The notes: generated by a model not told the origin, from the letters alone. Numbered from the stretch's first letter, positions 12,291 to 23,941 are shown. The stretch is DNA of 64,000 nt from Loxodes magnus (GCA_946699065.1 CAMPDV010000122.1:70001-134000); one strand, 5' to 3'. Numbers and translations: made by a program.

Positions 12291-12300
12291 TTTAAAGATT

Positions 12301-12566
12301 TTGTGACAGAGACGTTTTTCTTAAAAATAATATCAAAGATATGATTAAGTTGTAAAGCTTCATGCCTTTATTAAATTTAATAAACAGTTTCGATCCGAGA
12401 TTGGCGTCATGCAGAATATGAGATTGCTACTTGATATAATAGCTTAATATTGTAGTATTTAAGTAAATAAAGTAATAATGTAATAGTTGATATTATTGAC
12501 TGTATTTTTGATGGTAACTGTTATAAATTACCTTTTATAGCTTTTGTAGTCTAAATAATAATAAAA
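12301..12566. other. Spacer 5' of RING-kelch gene
   Basis: Short divergent intergenic region between the 5' end of LINE-1b (minus) and the RING-kelch gene (plus). No promoter motif I can defend. Confidence 0.4.
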
Positions 12567-13961
12567 ATGTAAGCGTTACCAAAATGCTTAATCTGCTTAG
12601 AAGATTACAACTTAACTAATGCTCTTCCAACTGTCTTACCTTGTGGACATATTTACTGTGGTGTATGTCTGTCTACCTAGTGATATTTATAAGATTTTGA
12701 GTGATGTCCTATTTGTTAAAAAGGATTCCATTTTAGATTTGATGATTTACCTTAAGAAAGTGATTTAATAAGAATGATATTTTAAAACTAATAATACATA
12801 TAAAAGATTTAAGATGCTAGATAGAAATTAAAAGAGATAAGGAGGTAAATTATGGAAAAATCTAAAACCATTACAACCAAATAATCAAACATTAGTAATA
12901 CTCTCATAATACCACTAACTAATATCATCATCAATCATTAACCAACATTTATCTACCAAAAATAACACTCAAATATTATCTAATTCTACTAATCACTAAA
13001 ACCAACTATACTCTAATATAACTCATAACCACCTACAATACTAAAGTCTAAATTAACTTACAATCTAATAAGATAAAAACTATAACACAATACTAAGTAA
13101 CCAAATATTATTTAGACTAATTAACATAAACTAACCTAGTACTTTATATAATCTAACTATATTCACTATTTTAATTGAAAAATTTAAAAATTAAGTTTAT
13201 TTAATATTTAAACAGAGTAATTACGATAAGTCTAAGTTTAAATTATAATTCCAGAACTTAGTTAAAGTATAGAATATTAAAATAAGTTATATTTAGTTGG
13301 AGGATATAACTAAAATTAAAAGAAAGGAATAAAAGAAACTTGATAATTTGATTATGAAGGTAATATCATAAAACTTAGTGATCTAAATGAGAAAAGAGGT
13401 GCCTTTGGAATAGCAGCTGCTTAAAAATATCTTTACGTGGTTGGAGGAATTACTGATAATAATCAAGGTTTATAATCAGTCGAAAAGTTAAAGATATGAA
13501 ACTAAAGTAAGTGATAAAACTGCTCTTAATTTCCATTCTAAATAGCAGATTTAACTTTAGTAGTAGATAAAGATGAATAAAATATTAATTCTTTTGGAGG
13601 GATAAGATAGAAAACATAAACTTTAAAAGATATATGAAAATATAATATATAGAATGATAGATGGAGTAAGTAAAATTTGAGCCTTCCTGAAGCTGTTGTT
13701 AGGCCTATAGTTTGTTTAGAGCCTTTTATCATACTTGGAGGTGGTAAAAATTATTCTACTCAAGAATATTCAAGAAGAATATATAAAAGAAGCAAAGAAT
13801 AATGGCAATAAAATTAAATTTTTAAAGATGTTGCGGATTTAACAGAGATGAAAATAAAAAATAACTATGGATATGTTTTTGCTATAGAATTGCCAAGAAT
13901 TTCAATAATGAGGATTGATTTAGAAAAATTGAGTTATAGAAGTATTAGAAGTTATAACTGA
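12567..13961 (+). CDS. RING finger-kelch repeat protein, copy 1
   Basis: Probable RING-type E3 ubiquitin ligase with a kelch substrate-binding domain. ATG 12,567 to TGA 13,959-13,961: 464 residues, one frame, no break. Residues about 7-55 are a canonical RING: CLICLEDY, LPCGHIYCGVC and CPIC (Cys/His spacing C-x2-C...C-x-H-x2-C-x2-C...C-x2-C). A 90-residue, almost G-free linker rich in Asn, Thr, Ile and Gln follows. The C-terminal half (from about residue 235) carries kelch blades with YLVGGYN, LYVVGGIT, INSFGGI, KDIWKYN and FIILGGG. Trp in KDIW and in the RING is encoded by TGA and many Gln by TAA/TAG, so the gene is invisible with the standard code. It lies between decayed LINEs. ATG chosen because it directly precedes the RING. 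Confidence 0.9.
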
Positions 13962-14559
13962 TAAACATAATAATAATATCTATATTATTAATAGAATTTA
14001 TAATAAATATAGTCTCATATGTAAAGAATTAGTTTAAAGATCTATAATTAGTTAAATATGTTAATACTTATTAAAATATTTAAAGCGTCTGAAATAAATA
14101 AAGGATCAAATTTAATCTAAACATATTTAAAAATCTATTATTCAAATATTATCATTATTCAGATACAGACATACAGCTCATAATATACCAAAGCATATTC
14201 AACATAGCCAAAAGAACTATCTTTAAATACATCCTTATATTCAAATTATGCAAGTACTACTAAGATTACTATTTATCTAATCAAATCAAAACTATAATAA
14301 AATCATAATTAAGCTATACCTATATCTAAATACTAATTAAGTCATCACTACTATCATCAAGTCAACATCTTAAACCCTTAAATATATTAATTCCTTTAAT
14401 CATTTAAACTAAAATCTATATAATTAAAAATGTCCATTGTGTGACCAATAATAAAGCTAAGCCATTATAGCACCTACACTCTCGTTTAAAACTCAATCAT
14501 AAGATAAGATAATATAATAGATTATCTTGACTTCAAAATTATTAATTTTGTCACAAATC
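13962..14559. other. AT-rich, G-poor spacer
   Basis: The stretch 14,100-14,520 is strongly depleted in G on the plus strand, like the linker inside the preceding gene. A short patch reading MSIVWPIIKL sits near 14,430 but is not supported as a gene. Confidence 0.45.
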
Positions 14560-15290
14560 AAATTTTTTGTTAAGTTTAATAAAATTCACCTTCTACTTTA
14601 AATTTATTTTGATCTTCGTTATCATGTCTCTTGACAAATCTGAATCTTTTCTTTCTCGGTATCTCTACTGTTTCGAATCCTAACCAACTTCTGTTGAAAT
14701 TACTAATAGTCGCTTGAATTTAAGGGGTATCCTTAATGATTTACAATCATTTTTTCTAAATATTCTGCCATCTCGCGTGCATCACAACTTATTTAAATTA
14801 TATCATTATTTTTGGCTTTTGTATTCTTGTTTTTTTAATAATCACCAACATTCTTTTATCTTGTATCCCATTTTTTTACAATATCAGCCTTTTTCTTTTC
14901 CTGATAATAAATTACTATGGATCTTTTGCTTCTATATCCATCGGATTGTTTCCTTGATTTTGCATGATCTAAGAAATCTATTTTTCACAAATTTGTTGAT
15001 TATATTATCGGAAAAACTCTAATTTTGCTTCGGTCACTTAAATTCTCTAATTAATTTGCTCAGTCGAAGAATAAGGTTAAGTTGCTATTTGATGTCATTG
15101 CTATTGATGTGAATTTCAGTGATGCCTTCCTATAGGACTATTATATTTCTCTATAGCTCTTGAAACGAATACTATAGCTTTTGGTTCTCACTTAAGAGAA
15201 ATTCCAGATCGATTAAGTAATCATTTTGAGCTTGGCTAGATAAGTGATTATTACTTTTTCGGGACCATTTTTTTATATAATAAATTTTTG
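14560..15290 (-). pseudogene. Gag-like ORF1 with mutated zinc knuckle, copy 1
   Basis: Minus strand. From about 15,285 it reads (M)VPKK and then, in a second frame, a coiled coil (NDYLIDLEFLLSENQKLQYS..., ...NDIKQQLNLILRLSKLIREF). Next is WYCKKMGYKIKECWW near 14,850. This is a C-x2-C-x4-H-x4-C knuckle in which the first Cys has become Gly (GGC) and the His has become Tyr (TAC), each a one-base change. A homologous ORF1 with an intact knuckle (CFYCQKIGHIFRRC) lies at 18,880-19,649. No EN or RT follows downstream, so this is a stranded ORF1. Confidence 0.6.
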
Positions 15291-15302
15291 AGATTAATAT
15301 GA

Positions 15303-17130
15303 TAAACTATCAAGAACTATTCAGCAACATCCAAATCAAGTTTTGAGGATGGAGAAAAAAAGCAAGGAAAATACAATGAACTAATAAAATACTCTTTAGG
15401 TTTAGATAACTGATTAGCTCAAACATAAAAATAGTTAAAAGCCTGCGGAAATATAAAAAAGCAGTTTTGCTTACAATAAAAGGAATAACTTGATTTGATG
15501 GTAGAACTATTATGTACCTAGAATTATCAGAAACCACTTAAGCAGCAAATATTCCTACTTGACTGTAAGAAAAAAATTTACGGTTAAAGTTGAATTAATT
15601 GGCAATATGATGATATGTAAGCTGTCAAAAAATTAGATACAGTACTAAGTAATATAGAAGATTAAAAATAAATCAAGCTAATAATCAGTTATATAGGAAT
15701 ATCAAAAAAAGTGGTAGAATATGTAACAAGAAATAGCACACTTAAATAAAAGATATATAAATAAAAATAGAAAAACTAAAGAAATGTTAAAGAAATTATA
15801 AAGAAGATTAGCATGCAAAAATTTGGATCCTAAAGTATAAAATTGCTTAAATAATTATTTAAATTATACGCGAGATAGGTAATAATTGATAGAATAATAA
15901 AAGATCATTTAACTGAATAAATGCTCAGATAAAATGATTTCTGCTACTTAGATATATGGAAAAGCCAAAGTTTAACACCATGAGAGAAAAAATGGAATTG
16001 AACCTTTTGAAAAAATAAGCTTCAATAAGTAACTAGCTATTTTGATAACTGATGCAATTACTTTGAATAATAAACAAGAAATAATATGAGAAAAGATAGC
16101 ATACATAAAACCTGAACATAAATACAAACATTAGAATAATTTGGTTTTGAAAAAGACTAAGCTAAATTGATGATCCTAAATAGAAAGAATCAAACAATGA
16201 AGATAAAGAAAATTTGAATATTTGAAATTAATTAAACATAAGAACTGATAATATAAGAGGAATAAAGTCGAACAAAGAAGAGTTATGTAAATGAATGCTT
16301 GAAAAAGATAAATTCTGGTGACTCAAGAAGTGTTTATAGATTGAATTAAAGATATGCTTGAAATAAAGGAATAATGGAACTAGACTTAGTAAAGGAGTGG
16401 CTTTATATATTAAAGAAGAATTGATATGGAGAGAGTATGAAGTAAATGGAATAAAATGAAATACTGGAAGGGTTGTAATTTGTATGAATCTTACTTAATG
16501 TATATGCGCCTACTTGAGGAATAATGAATCGGTTTCTATGAAAGCCTAATTAAAAGCAATTTAAGTTTATAAGTATAGTATGAGATTTAATGCACATATA
16601 CATAATTTGTAGCAAATAAACTAAATCCAGTAGGATAGTAGCTATTAGAATTAATTAAAACTATAATGCAATAATTCAGCATAAGATCCAACCTAGATTA
16701 CTACAAAAGAAAGTTTAAGACTATTTTTTAAGGGACTAATAGCATAATTAGCATAAGAATTGTTTAGGAAAGAATACTAGATGATATCTATTAATTGTTA
16801 AAATAGCAGATATAGATCATAAGTAAGAAGGTTATATTACTAAAAACTGAAAATTGGAAAAATATTGGAAAAGCTTCACAATGAGCTACATATTCTTTGA
16901 AGCTGGTTAAGGTAGATAATGATATAGGAAAAATAAGAAGTTAAATTAAGTTGTGGATATGTTGCTAATACTTAAAAGAAACGTTTAAGAAATGAATTAA
17001 AAAAGTATCAAAAATAAATTTAATGAGATAAAGAAAATATTGTATACTAACATAAGATAACAAAAAGGAGATAATGGATTGAAAAATTTAACATTTTCAT
17101 GGACTAAATAAATAAAGGTAATTTGAATAG
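15303..17130 (+). pseudogene. LINE-4, ORF1-like and endonuclease region, truncated, copy 1
   Basis: Plus strand, head to head with the previous gag-like ORF. About 15,303-15,730 reads smoothly as basic protein (NYQELFSNIQIKFWGW ... GRTIMYLELSETTQAANI). From about 16,225 an apurinic-endonuclease domain appears: IRTDNIRGIKSNKEEL (start of the fold), then GTRLSKGVALYIKEEL, a TGRVVICMNL strand, a degenerate FNAHIHN, and IADIDHK in place of the SDH motif. Frames change several times. No RT motif is present before the duplication border at 17,442. A missing 3' part is unlike ordinary 5' truncation, so the break is probably secondary. Confidence 0.6.
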
Positions 17131-17442
17131 CAAACAGATATGTTTTCACCATTAAACTGTAATTATCTTACTATTTAATATCTAATTAAAAGGTAAGAAC
17201 ATGAATAATTTCTTTAAACTTAAGAAAATATTTTAGCTATATTAGCCTATTTGATTAACTCTTACTTTATAAGTTATTGAGAAAATACTTTTGAGTAAAG
17301 AAAAGTGACTTTAATTCTATAACTAATCAATTAAATATAATAATTAATTAAATCCATTATAATGATAGTATTGAAGAAATACTAGCTAATAAGCAAAATT
17401 TACAAAACTTAAAATAAACTTTAAAACTATAAGCTGATAACT

Positions 17443-17740
17443 TAGTAAATATATTATAAATTATTAATCAAATGCATAATATTTACATTTTTCCTTTAAA
17501 TTATCTAAATTAGTCTTTATTAGTAACTAAAAACAATCAAATCATAAATACGCTATTTATTACCATAGTTGAAACAGAATATAATAGTAAATACTATAAT
17601 ATGTAGCCATATCCAAAATTTAAATACTAGTTTTTATTACTATAGTCATAAATATTTTACTCCAATATAATTATATTAATATCAAAATATCATTCATAAT
17701 TCATTTCAATTTACCTATCTAATACATTTTTCAAATAAAT
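17443..17740. other. AT-rich sequence at the copy 1 border
   Basis: First sequence after the duplicated unit, unrelated to what follows copy 2 at 40,085. No feature seen. Confidence 0.5.
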
Positions 17741-18495
17741 GGCACAAGCTCTCAAAAAGGGTTTTTTCCAGCTTCATAGAAAAAGGAAAGAAAACCAGAG
17801 ACTTCTAATTCTTCTTCTACCACGTCTTCTTTAATAACATAATAATTTTCTTAGGCTCTTTAACCCCCAAATTTTGAAAAATAAAGATAATCTTAAATTG
17901 AATAAGAAATTAAATCAACAGAAACTGACTAAAGCAAGCGAGACTTATTACTCCCATAGCCACGATCAAGCAATTACATGAAAAGTGGTAACTAAAAATA
18001 ATGTAGAAATAAAAAAATGATGAATAGCTAATAATAGAATAACTTATGAAATCTATCCGTAACCTATAAGAAGAAGTTTAAATATTAAAGAAAGAAAACC
18101 AAAAATTACTATAGATAAGTTAAAACAATGAAGAAAGATTAACGAAACAGGAATTCGAAGTGAAACTTTTTGGAGAAAAAAGAATTTAACCTTAGCTAAA
18201 AATAAAATGGAACTAGAATATATTAACCCATAGAGATAACTCCTCCCAGAAGGATCGTCAAACAGTGCTACCTGTGCAAATTAAGATTCCACACATGCAA
18301 GAGATGAAGATATATTTGGATAAACAGTGAAGAGATTTGGAGAGAACTGCCAATGATTTATTTAGACATTGAAGACTATTTAGAAGGAGGTTTTTTCAAG
18401 GGAGTGTCAAAACTCAAAAAAATTTAGGATTTCCGAACTTTTATTTTAAACCTCAAAGAACGAACTATGGAGGTATATATTGAAGGGGTTTAAAA
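17741..18495 (+). CDS. Coding-like region, possible Cys/His-containing protein
   Basis: Plus-strand protein-like sequence, probably with one frameshift near 18,200. The first part reads ASETYYSHSHDQAITWKVV and KQWRKINETGIRSETFW. The second (about 18,235-18,490) reads RIVKQCYLCKLRFHTCKRW, then EEIWRELPMIYLDIEDYL and NLKERTMEVYIEG. The Cys/His cluster C-x2-C-x4-H-x-C is suggestive but not a standard knuckle. I do not recognise the family. It is unique to the interval between the two duplicates, and its composition is more balanced than the flanks. The ATG at 17,741 is a possible start. Confidence 0.35.
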
Positions 18496-18879
18496 TCCTC
18501 CGTAGATAGGAAAGCTTTAATTTAGTATATTATTATTATTAAAAATAGTAGATATTATAATCTTAATTTAAACTTACTTAGTCTGCTTTTAAGGCTATTT
18601 TTGAGAGTTTAAGTTGCAATTAATATCTTAATTTATATTCGAATTCTGTTTTGTTTAGAGATAAAATATTTTCATTTAAAAATTCAAAAATATCATTGAA
18701 AAAAGTAAAAAATCATACCGTTTCTAAATAAAATCAAACAAAAAAAAATCCTCAGATACTAAAATATAAAAAAAGGAAATAAATCAATCATGTTATAAAA
18801 ATAAATTAAAAATTAACCATTCATAAACATAACATAGCATAATTTATTAAAGTGACTTCACCTTTATTTGGTCTGCCAC
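18496..18879. other. AT-rich spacer
   Basis: No feature seen. Confidence 0.5.
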
Positions 18880-19649
18880 TAATTAGTTTATGAGTTTTAA
18901 GATGTAAATGATTCGTTCAGGTCTTCTTCAGAGCTTACTTCTTCTATTGCATATCGTGTTGTACAGATTTAACTTTTCTTGATCTTAAGAATTTTTCTTC
19001 AATCTCAATTAGATCCCAACATCTTCCTCATCCTTCTTTTTTGAGCATTTACTATATCCAATAGTAATTAATTTCCACCGTAAAATTTTTCATTTAAATT
19101 CTTCCTTCTGGAGAACAGTATAATTTTGTTATATTATTTCATATCTTTCAAGCATAAGATTCTTCCTTCTTCTGAAAATATCAGCATCTTCTAAAGATGT
19201 GTCCAATCTTTTAGCAATAAAAACATCTTTTTTCGATATTTCGAGTTATGTCCTATTTTTAAGCATTTTTAGCATTTTTGGAATTTTAAAAAATTGACAA
19301 TTTTTTTCCGATCCGAAAAAGAATTTAAATTTTGTCCTTCTATTACCATAGGATCATTATTAAGATTAGAATTGTATGGTTTATTAATTTCTACTATTTT
19401 TCGCTCCATTTTTTCCAGTTTTTTAATTACCTTGCAACATCAAGATTTTAGTGCTTATTTCCGTTTTTAACCATTAATTTTCGTTTTGTAATTATTGCAC
19501 AGTAAAAGTTAGAGAATCTAATTGTTAAATCAGGTCTAGAAGTGATTGTTGCATTTTTTGTTTTCCGCTTCTAGGGAGTATATTTCGATTAAAGAGTTTT
19601 ATTGTTCGATTTTCTGTTAATTTTTGGTCAATTATTTCTTAGGAGCCAT
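18880..19649 (-). pseudogene. Gag-like ORF1 with tandem zinc knuckles
   Basis: Minus strand from ATG 19,649 (MAPKKQLTKNQQKIEQQ). After one frame change a leucine-rich coiled coil follows (KMQQSLLDLIQQLDSLTFTV). Then come two CCHC-type knuckles: CQKCLKIGHNSKY with its last Cys lost, and an exact CFYCQKIGHIFRRC. They sit in different frames separated by a run of A. A Cys- and Lys-rich tail follows. The architecture matches ORF1 of LINE-type elements, and the knuckle is close to the mutated one at 14,850 (WYCKKMG...KECWW). It ends just short of the tail of element C, so element C may have inserted just upstream of this gene. Confidence 0.6.
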
Positions 19650-19686
19650 TTTATTTTATAAATAATAAATAAATAAATTTGGTTAT

Positions 19687-19720
19687 AGAGCGCGTAGCAC
19701 TTTCGTTGGTGCGCAGCTCT
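19687..19720 (-). repeat. Shared 3' hairpin H3 (element C)
   Basis: AGAGC/GCTCT and GCAC/GTGC stems with loop TTTCGTTG. One base longer in the loop than H2. Confidence 0.8.
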
Positions 19721-19920
19721 TTAAAAAATGTTTCATACTGACAAAAATGTTTGTTACTGATAAAATTATCAAATACTGATAAATCTTGTTCAATACTGAT
19801 ATAATTATTCAGTACTGTTAAAAATGTTCAATATTGATATAATTTCAAAATACTCGTAATCTTTAATACTTGTTGGAGGTTCAATGACATGGCAGGGTTG
19901 CGTCTCATTGTATCACCAAA

Positions 19921-19970
19921 GCAGAGGACGACATGTGTCAATTATGGGTACTTAAATTCCTTACCTCTAA
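19921..19970. ncRNA. Structured module M1 (element C, copy 1)
   Basis: CAGAGG pairs with CCTCTA/G to close a fold containing hairpin GACA-TG-TGTC and a weaker GGG/CCC-type pairing around tacttaaatt. See 20,071, 41,244, 41,402 and 56,896 for relatives with compensating changes. The strand of the functional RNA is unknown; the host element reads on the minus strand. Confidence 0.5.
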
Positions 19971-20070
19971 TGCAGCTCGCAAAAATAATTTCCTTTTATT
20001 TCCAGAATTAAAAACTAAAATAAGCCAGTGCTGAATGTCAAACTAGCAGATGTCTCGAGGCCAAGCCAAA

Positions 20071-20121
20071 GCAGAGGAAGACATAAAGTCGATTATGGGT
20101 ACTTAACTTCCCCAACCTCTG
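20071..20121. ncRNA. Structured module M2 (element C, copy 1)
   Basis: Same fold as M1: closing stem CAGAGG/CCTCTG, internal hairpin now GAC-ATAAA-GTC, then the conserved attatgggtacttaa segment. Confidence 0.5.
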
Positions 20122-20168
20122 ATGAAGCCATCCCTTGTTGTTCATCTTCGAACAACTACTGCGATTTA

Positions 20169-20639
20169 ATAAAAAATTTACATATATGATAAAAACAATA
20201 ACTATAGTGCCTAAAATATATTTAGTTTAATAATTTTAAATATTCATATTCTAAAATCTAATTAATAATTGAAAATATTGATATTTATTTTTAGTTATCT
20301 TTATTTATTTTTATATTTCTTCCTAATAATTAACTTTATGCTAATATTGTATCTTTAACATTAAAAATAATAAATAATCTAGAAAGAAAGTATTATAATT
20401 AAATTTAGTTTAAATTTTTGCTTATTTTATTTTAAATAGAACTATAAAAAGAATAGTAGTTAAAATATATATAATAAAAGTTGTTTATTAATAAATGATA
20501 CATATTGCAATCAATATGCTATTAATAATTTTTATTTCTATAAGTACTTTATACATGTTATGCATAAAAAAATGGTAAAAAAACTTGCAAATTTAAACTT
20601 TAAATTCTAATAGATCAATCTTAAGTCTCAGTTAACTTG
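20169..20639. other. AT-rich spacer
   Basis: No feature seen. Confidence 0.5.
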
Positions 20640-21180
20640 CAAGAACCAAAAATTCAAAAAGATAAATCTACTTCTGTTAAGGATTGAGAAATACTGAATT
20701 TCATAACAAACTAAAGAAGCTTGAGAAACTCCATGAGCAAAACATTATTCAGTTTTATTACTTAATTGAGAAAATGAATACAGAAAAATAGATCCTGAAG
20801 GCGAAAAAATAAAATCTTAGGCAAATTTTGTAAGATAAAAAAAGGAAAATAAAAACTTGGTAAGTTAAGTTTATTTTTAAGATGAAGCTTTAACTTCCAA
20901 ATTTGTATTAGTAATAAAAATATAGCAAAAAATCCATAGAAAATTAAAGAAAAATTTAAATTATCGATTAAAAAATAAACCTCGAACAGATAAGATGGAG
21001 ATTGAAAAAAGTTTAAATACAATAAAAATTTACTTCGAGCCTTAGAATTTATTTAGAGAAGCAGTAAAAGTATTCATCAATTACTATCAATAAATGTATG
21101 AACAACTTAAAACTAAATTTATTGATTAAAGAAGAGTTTAGCATGGATTAAAGTAATTCAGCTACTAAAAGTTTACCTAT
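20640..21180 (+). CDS. Coding-like region, unidentified coiled-coil protein
   Basis: Plus-strand Lys/Gln/Leu-rich sequence. The first half reads KKLEKLHEQNIIQFYYLIE and EKQILKAKKQNLRQILQDKK. The second half, in another frame, reads NTIKIYFEPQNLFREAVKVF followed by INYYQQMYEQLKTKFID. Between them is gtaagttaagtttatttttaag (20,861-20,882), which has GT...AG ends and could be a 22-nt intron, though removing it does not clearly join the best frames. No family recognised. Confidence 0.3.
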
Positions 21181-22761
21181 AATAATTCAGTCAAAATATT
21201 AATATGTAATTAACATTTATTATCTATTTATTATATCTAAATTGCTTTTTTTAATACTTTTTAATCATAAAAATACTTAAATATTTAGTTTTCTCTCTTA
21301 ATACTATTCTTATATTCTTGTAGTTCAAATTTCCTACATCTATTCTCAACACTAAAAGGCTTGATAAATCTAGAATAAAAGAATAAGCAAATCTATCTCG
21401 AGTTCTAAATCCTGATAAATTATAAGAATTATGTTTAAGTACTTATTTATTATCATTATTCATTTTTCTTTTATATATTTTTCTGGAATATTCTATTTTA
21501 ATTCAATTTTTTATTTTTCCTACCATAATAAGAGGTTCTAGTAACACTAACGTAAAACACTTCAAGAAGATTGAAATAATATTAGTTTCATGTATCATTC
21601 TATATATTATACTTTCATATATAATTTATAACTTTTGTTTAATTTACTCCTCTAAATGAATATATATTTTCCTCTCTTTTATCTGCTACTAATTTCTAAA
21701 TTGCTATTTCAAAAGGAAACTAATACTTCTACTAAATTTTGGAATTAATACATTTATTTTAACTTCTTTAATTTATTCTGATTCTATATTAAATAATCAA
21801 AGTTTTTAAGTGTTGACTATTAGCTAATTATTTATTTATAACTAAGTTATTTTCTTTTATTGCACTTGCTAAGTTAAATGGATATAAGCAGAGTTATCAA
21901 AGTATCTTTACTCACATTTCAATTATTATATTAATAAGTTATAGTTTATAAAAGTTGTAGATTATTAGCATTTAAGTAATTTAAAGTTTAAGAATATAAT
22001 TTAAATTAATTTAGTTTATAATTTAATATACATAATATTTAAATACTTATTTAGCTTATTATTAATATATTCAATTCACTTATTTAAAATTACTAAGTTA
22101 TAATATTAACGTCAATATAATATATTTTCAGTTATTAAAGCACTAAATTAATTAGAAGTTTATTAGATTTTTTAATTAATTAAAAGTAAATACATTTTTA
22201 ACTTCTTTAACTAATTAAAATTTGTAATTAGGTTTTATAAATACTACATTAATTAAATCTTAACTCTAGTTATCATTTTAATTCCTTTCGTTATATCATA
22301 GTAAATTATTTTAACAAATCAAATATTAAAATAATTTTATCTTTGAAAATTGAAAAATTTTAGATTATCTACAATACATCATAATTATAGAAGATTTACT
22401 TATTAGAACTAATAAATTATTTTATTTTAAATAAGTAAAAGAAATATTTCTTCATAGTAAAGAGTAGTTAAAATTAAACTAGTATATTAAATAAAATTTT
22501 ATTTAGAGTAACAAATATTTAAGAATAAAATAAATTGTATTTATAACTAATTAGTTTGAACAAAATAATTATAATTATAATTATAAAATTAAATACTTAG
22601 GCTAGAAAAATAAACTAATATGAAAGTAATATTTATTGAAGAGAAAATAAAATTTTTATTTTTTGTATTAAGAAAGGATATTTGTTGTTATTGTTTCAAA
22701 TAATAAATAACCTCTAAAGTAAAAGTTTATTCCATTTTAATAATTTTAAAAATATTTATAA
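21181..22761. other. AT-rich intergenic DNA
   Basis: No hairpin, repeat or coding signal I can support across this 1.6 kb before the second duplicate. Confidence 0.5.
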
Positions 22762-22791
22762 TTAAAATAAATAAACAAATAAATAAATAAA

Positions 22792-23198
22792 GATTATTAT
22801 AGAGCTCGTAGCACCTCGTTGATGCACAGCTCTTTCAGTATTAATATTTAATATTAAAAAAAGTGTTCTCAAAAGCTTGATTTTATTCTATTCATCCAAA
22901 GAGTCATTTCAGTTTCACCTAATGGGGAAAATTCTTATTAAAAATTATTCTTAAATCTTGAGTCAAATACTTCAGACTTCTTGAATAAGGTCCAAATAAG
23001 AATTAGTAATTAGTCATTAGCAGGCACGTCAGCCAAGCTTTCATATTTTCAAGAGAGAACACTCGGGTAAGTTAGGCTTGTTTCTTCTGAGCTTGTTCAT
23101 CCTTTCCCATGGTGGCATCTAGTGCGAGATTACTCGCAATGCAGTATACACTGCGCCAGATTACCTACTAGTTTGACTGACGCGGCCGACATTCATTT
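22792..23198 (-). mobile_element. SINE-like element A, copy 2
   Basis: Duplicate of 140-545, with hairpin H4 at 22,801-22,833. Its tail toward lower coordinates is short and imperfect (ataaataaacaaataaataaataaa), unlike the long perfect repeat at the start of the window. Tail lengths therefore differ although the bodies are nearly identical. Confidence 0.7.
22801..22833 (-). repeat. Shared 3' hairpin H4 (element A)
   Basis: Identical to H1. Confidence 0.8.
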
Positions 23199-23941
23199 TA
23201 TATTATATATTAATAAAATTTATTCTTGATTATATTTTATATTCAATTATTAAAAATTTTACTGTAAATAAATAAAAGAAAAATATTAATAAAATCTGTA
23301 GTTTTTAATATGCTAAAATAATTTTTTTAAATAACCTATATTAATTCTAATAAAATATTAGTTTAATATTAAAAAATTGTTAAATAATTTAAGTTCTAAA
23401 ATTATATTATATTATATTTTAATTTTTAAAAGCTGTACAAGATAGTTTTTTAATATATAAAAATATTTCTACAAATATATCATTTTATTATTTTTAGTAA
23501 TTGAAAATCAATAAATATCATAATTATTTATATTAAGTTTTCATTATTTTTAGTTCATTTTTTTTAATTATAATTATTTAATTTAGAAATGAGTTGCTTG
23601 GCTTTTTAAATAAAAATTTATTTTTTTGATAATTAAACTTTAAAAACTATTTTTAACTTTTTTAATTTTTAAATTTTGTAAATAGCACATTTAATATATC
23701 TTAGGATAAATCTTAAATATTAAAATTTTAAATTTCTTTTTTTATTAGCTTTAAACTCAAATTTATTTTTATTAATAATTTAAAATTTAAGCTTAATTAT
23801 TTTTTATTTTTTTATTTTTATAAATTAATAAATTATTTATGCTTTATTTATTTAATGTTTAATTTAATAAAATATTTGTGTCTGAAAGAAATTGTTTTAC
23901 TTTAATCATCTTAATTAAATCAAAGATAAATTAAAGTTTTC
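23199..23941. other. AT-rich spacer
   Basis: Duplicate of 546-1,289. No feature seen. Confidence 0.5.

Larger units (their letters stand above)
9010..12300 (-). mobile_element. LINE-1b, 5' part, copy 1
   Basis: Older LINE on the minus strand, split by LINE-1a. From its 5' end: ORF1 with a zinc knuckle (about 11,480-12,290), an endonuclease-like region (about 10,450-10,900), then the first half of the RT (about 9,010-9,650). The remainder is at 5,640-6,088. It carries several frameshifts. Copies 1 and 2 of the large duplication differ most at the 5' edge of this element (12,260-12,300 against 34,915-34,950). Confidence 0.75.
140..17442. repeat. 17.3-kb duplicated unit, copy 1
   Basis: Nearly identical to 22,792-40,084. 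I followed the match through all its contents: only scattered substitutions and small indels (for example one extra A near 26,444 and a loss of about 10 nt near 38,488 in copy 2). The left border coincides with the 3' hairpin and tail of element A. The right border is abrupt: both copies share ...aagctgataact and then differ completely. The copies are separated by about 5.3 kb of different sequence, so this is a spaced direct duplication. Confidence 0.93.
19655..20168 (-). mobile_element. SINE-like element C, copy 1
   Basis: Non-coding, about 0.5 kb. The 3' end (low coordinate) is the shared hairpin 19,687-19,720 with an AAAT-rich tail. Next comes an array of degenerate 15-20 nt units containing tactgata (about 19,732-19,850), then two diverged copies, about 150 bp apart, of a GC-richer module (19,921-19,970 and 20,071-20,121). 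The 5' end carries a hairpin GTTGTTC/GAACAAC (20,137-20,156). The second copy is 41,025-41,497. No protein-coding potential. Confidence 0.75.

Noticed and set aside
12260..12300. Clustered copy 1/copy 2 differences as gene conversion or a second insertion
   Set aside because: Only about 30 bases are affected at a T-run; slippage or sequencing error is as likely, so I make no claim.
14714..15022. Plus-strand 102-residue stop-free frame, present in both duplicates
   Set aside because: The minus strand here encodes the gag-like ORF1 with a recognisable knuckle. The plus frame is hydrophobic complement without motif.
20762..21022. Minus-strand hydrophobic 86-residue frame as a membrane protein
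   Set aside because: It is the complement of a Lys/Gln-rich plus-strand coiled-coil reading; complements of AAA-rich codons give Phe/Leu-rich artefacts.
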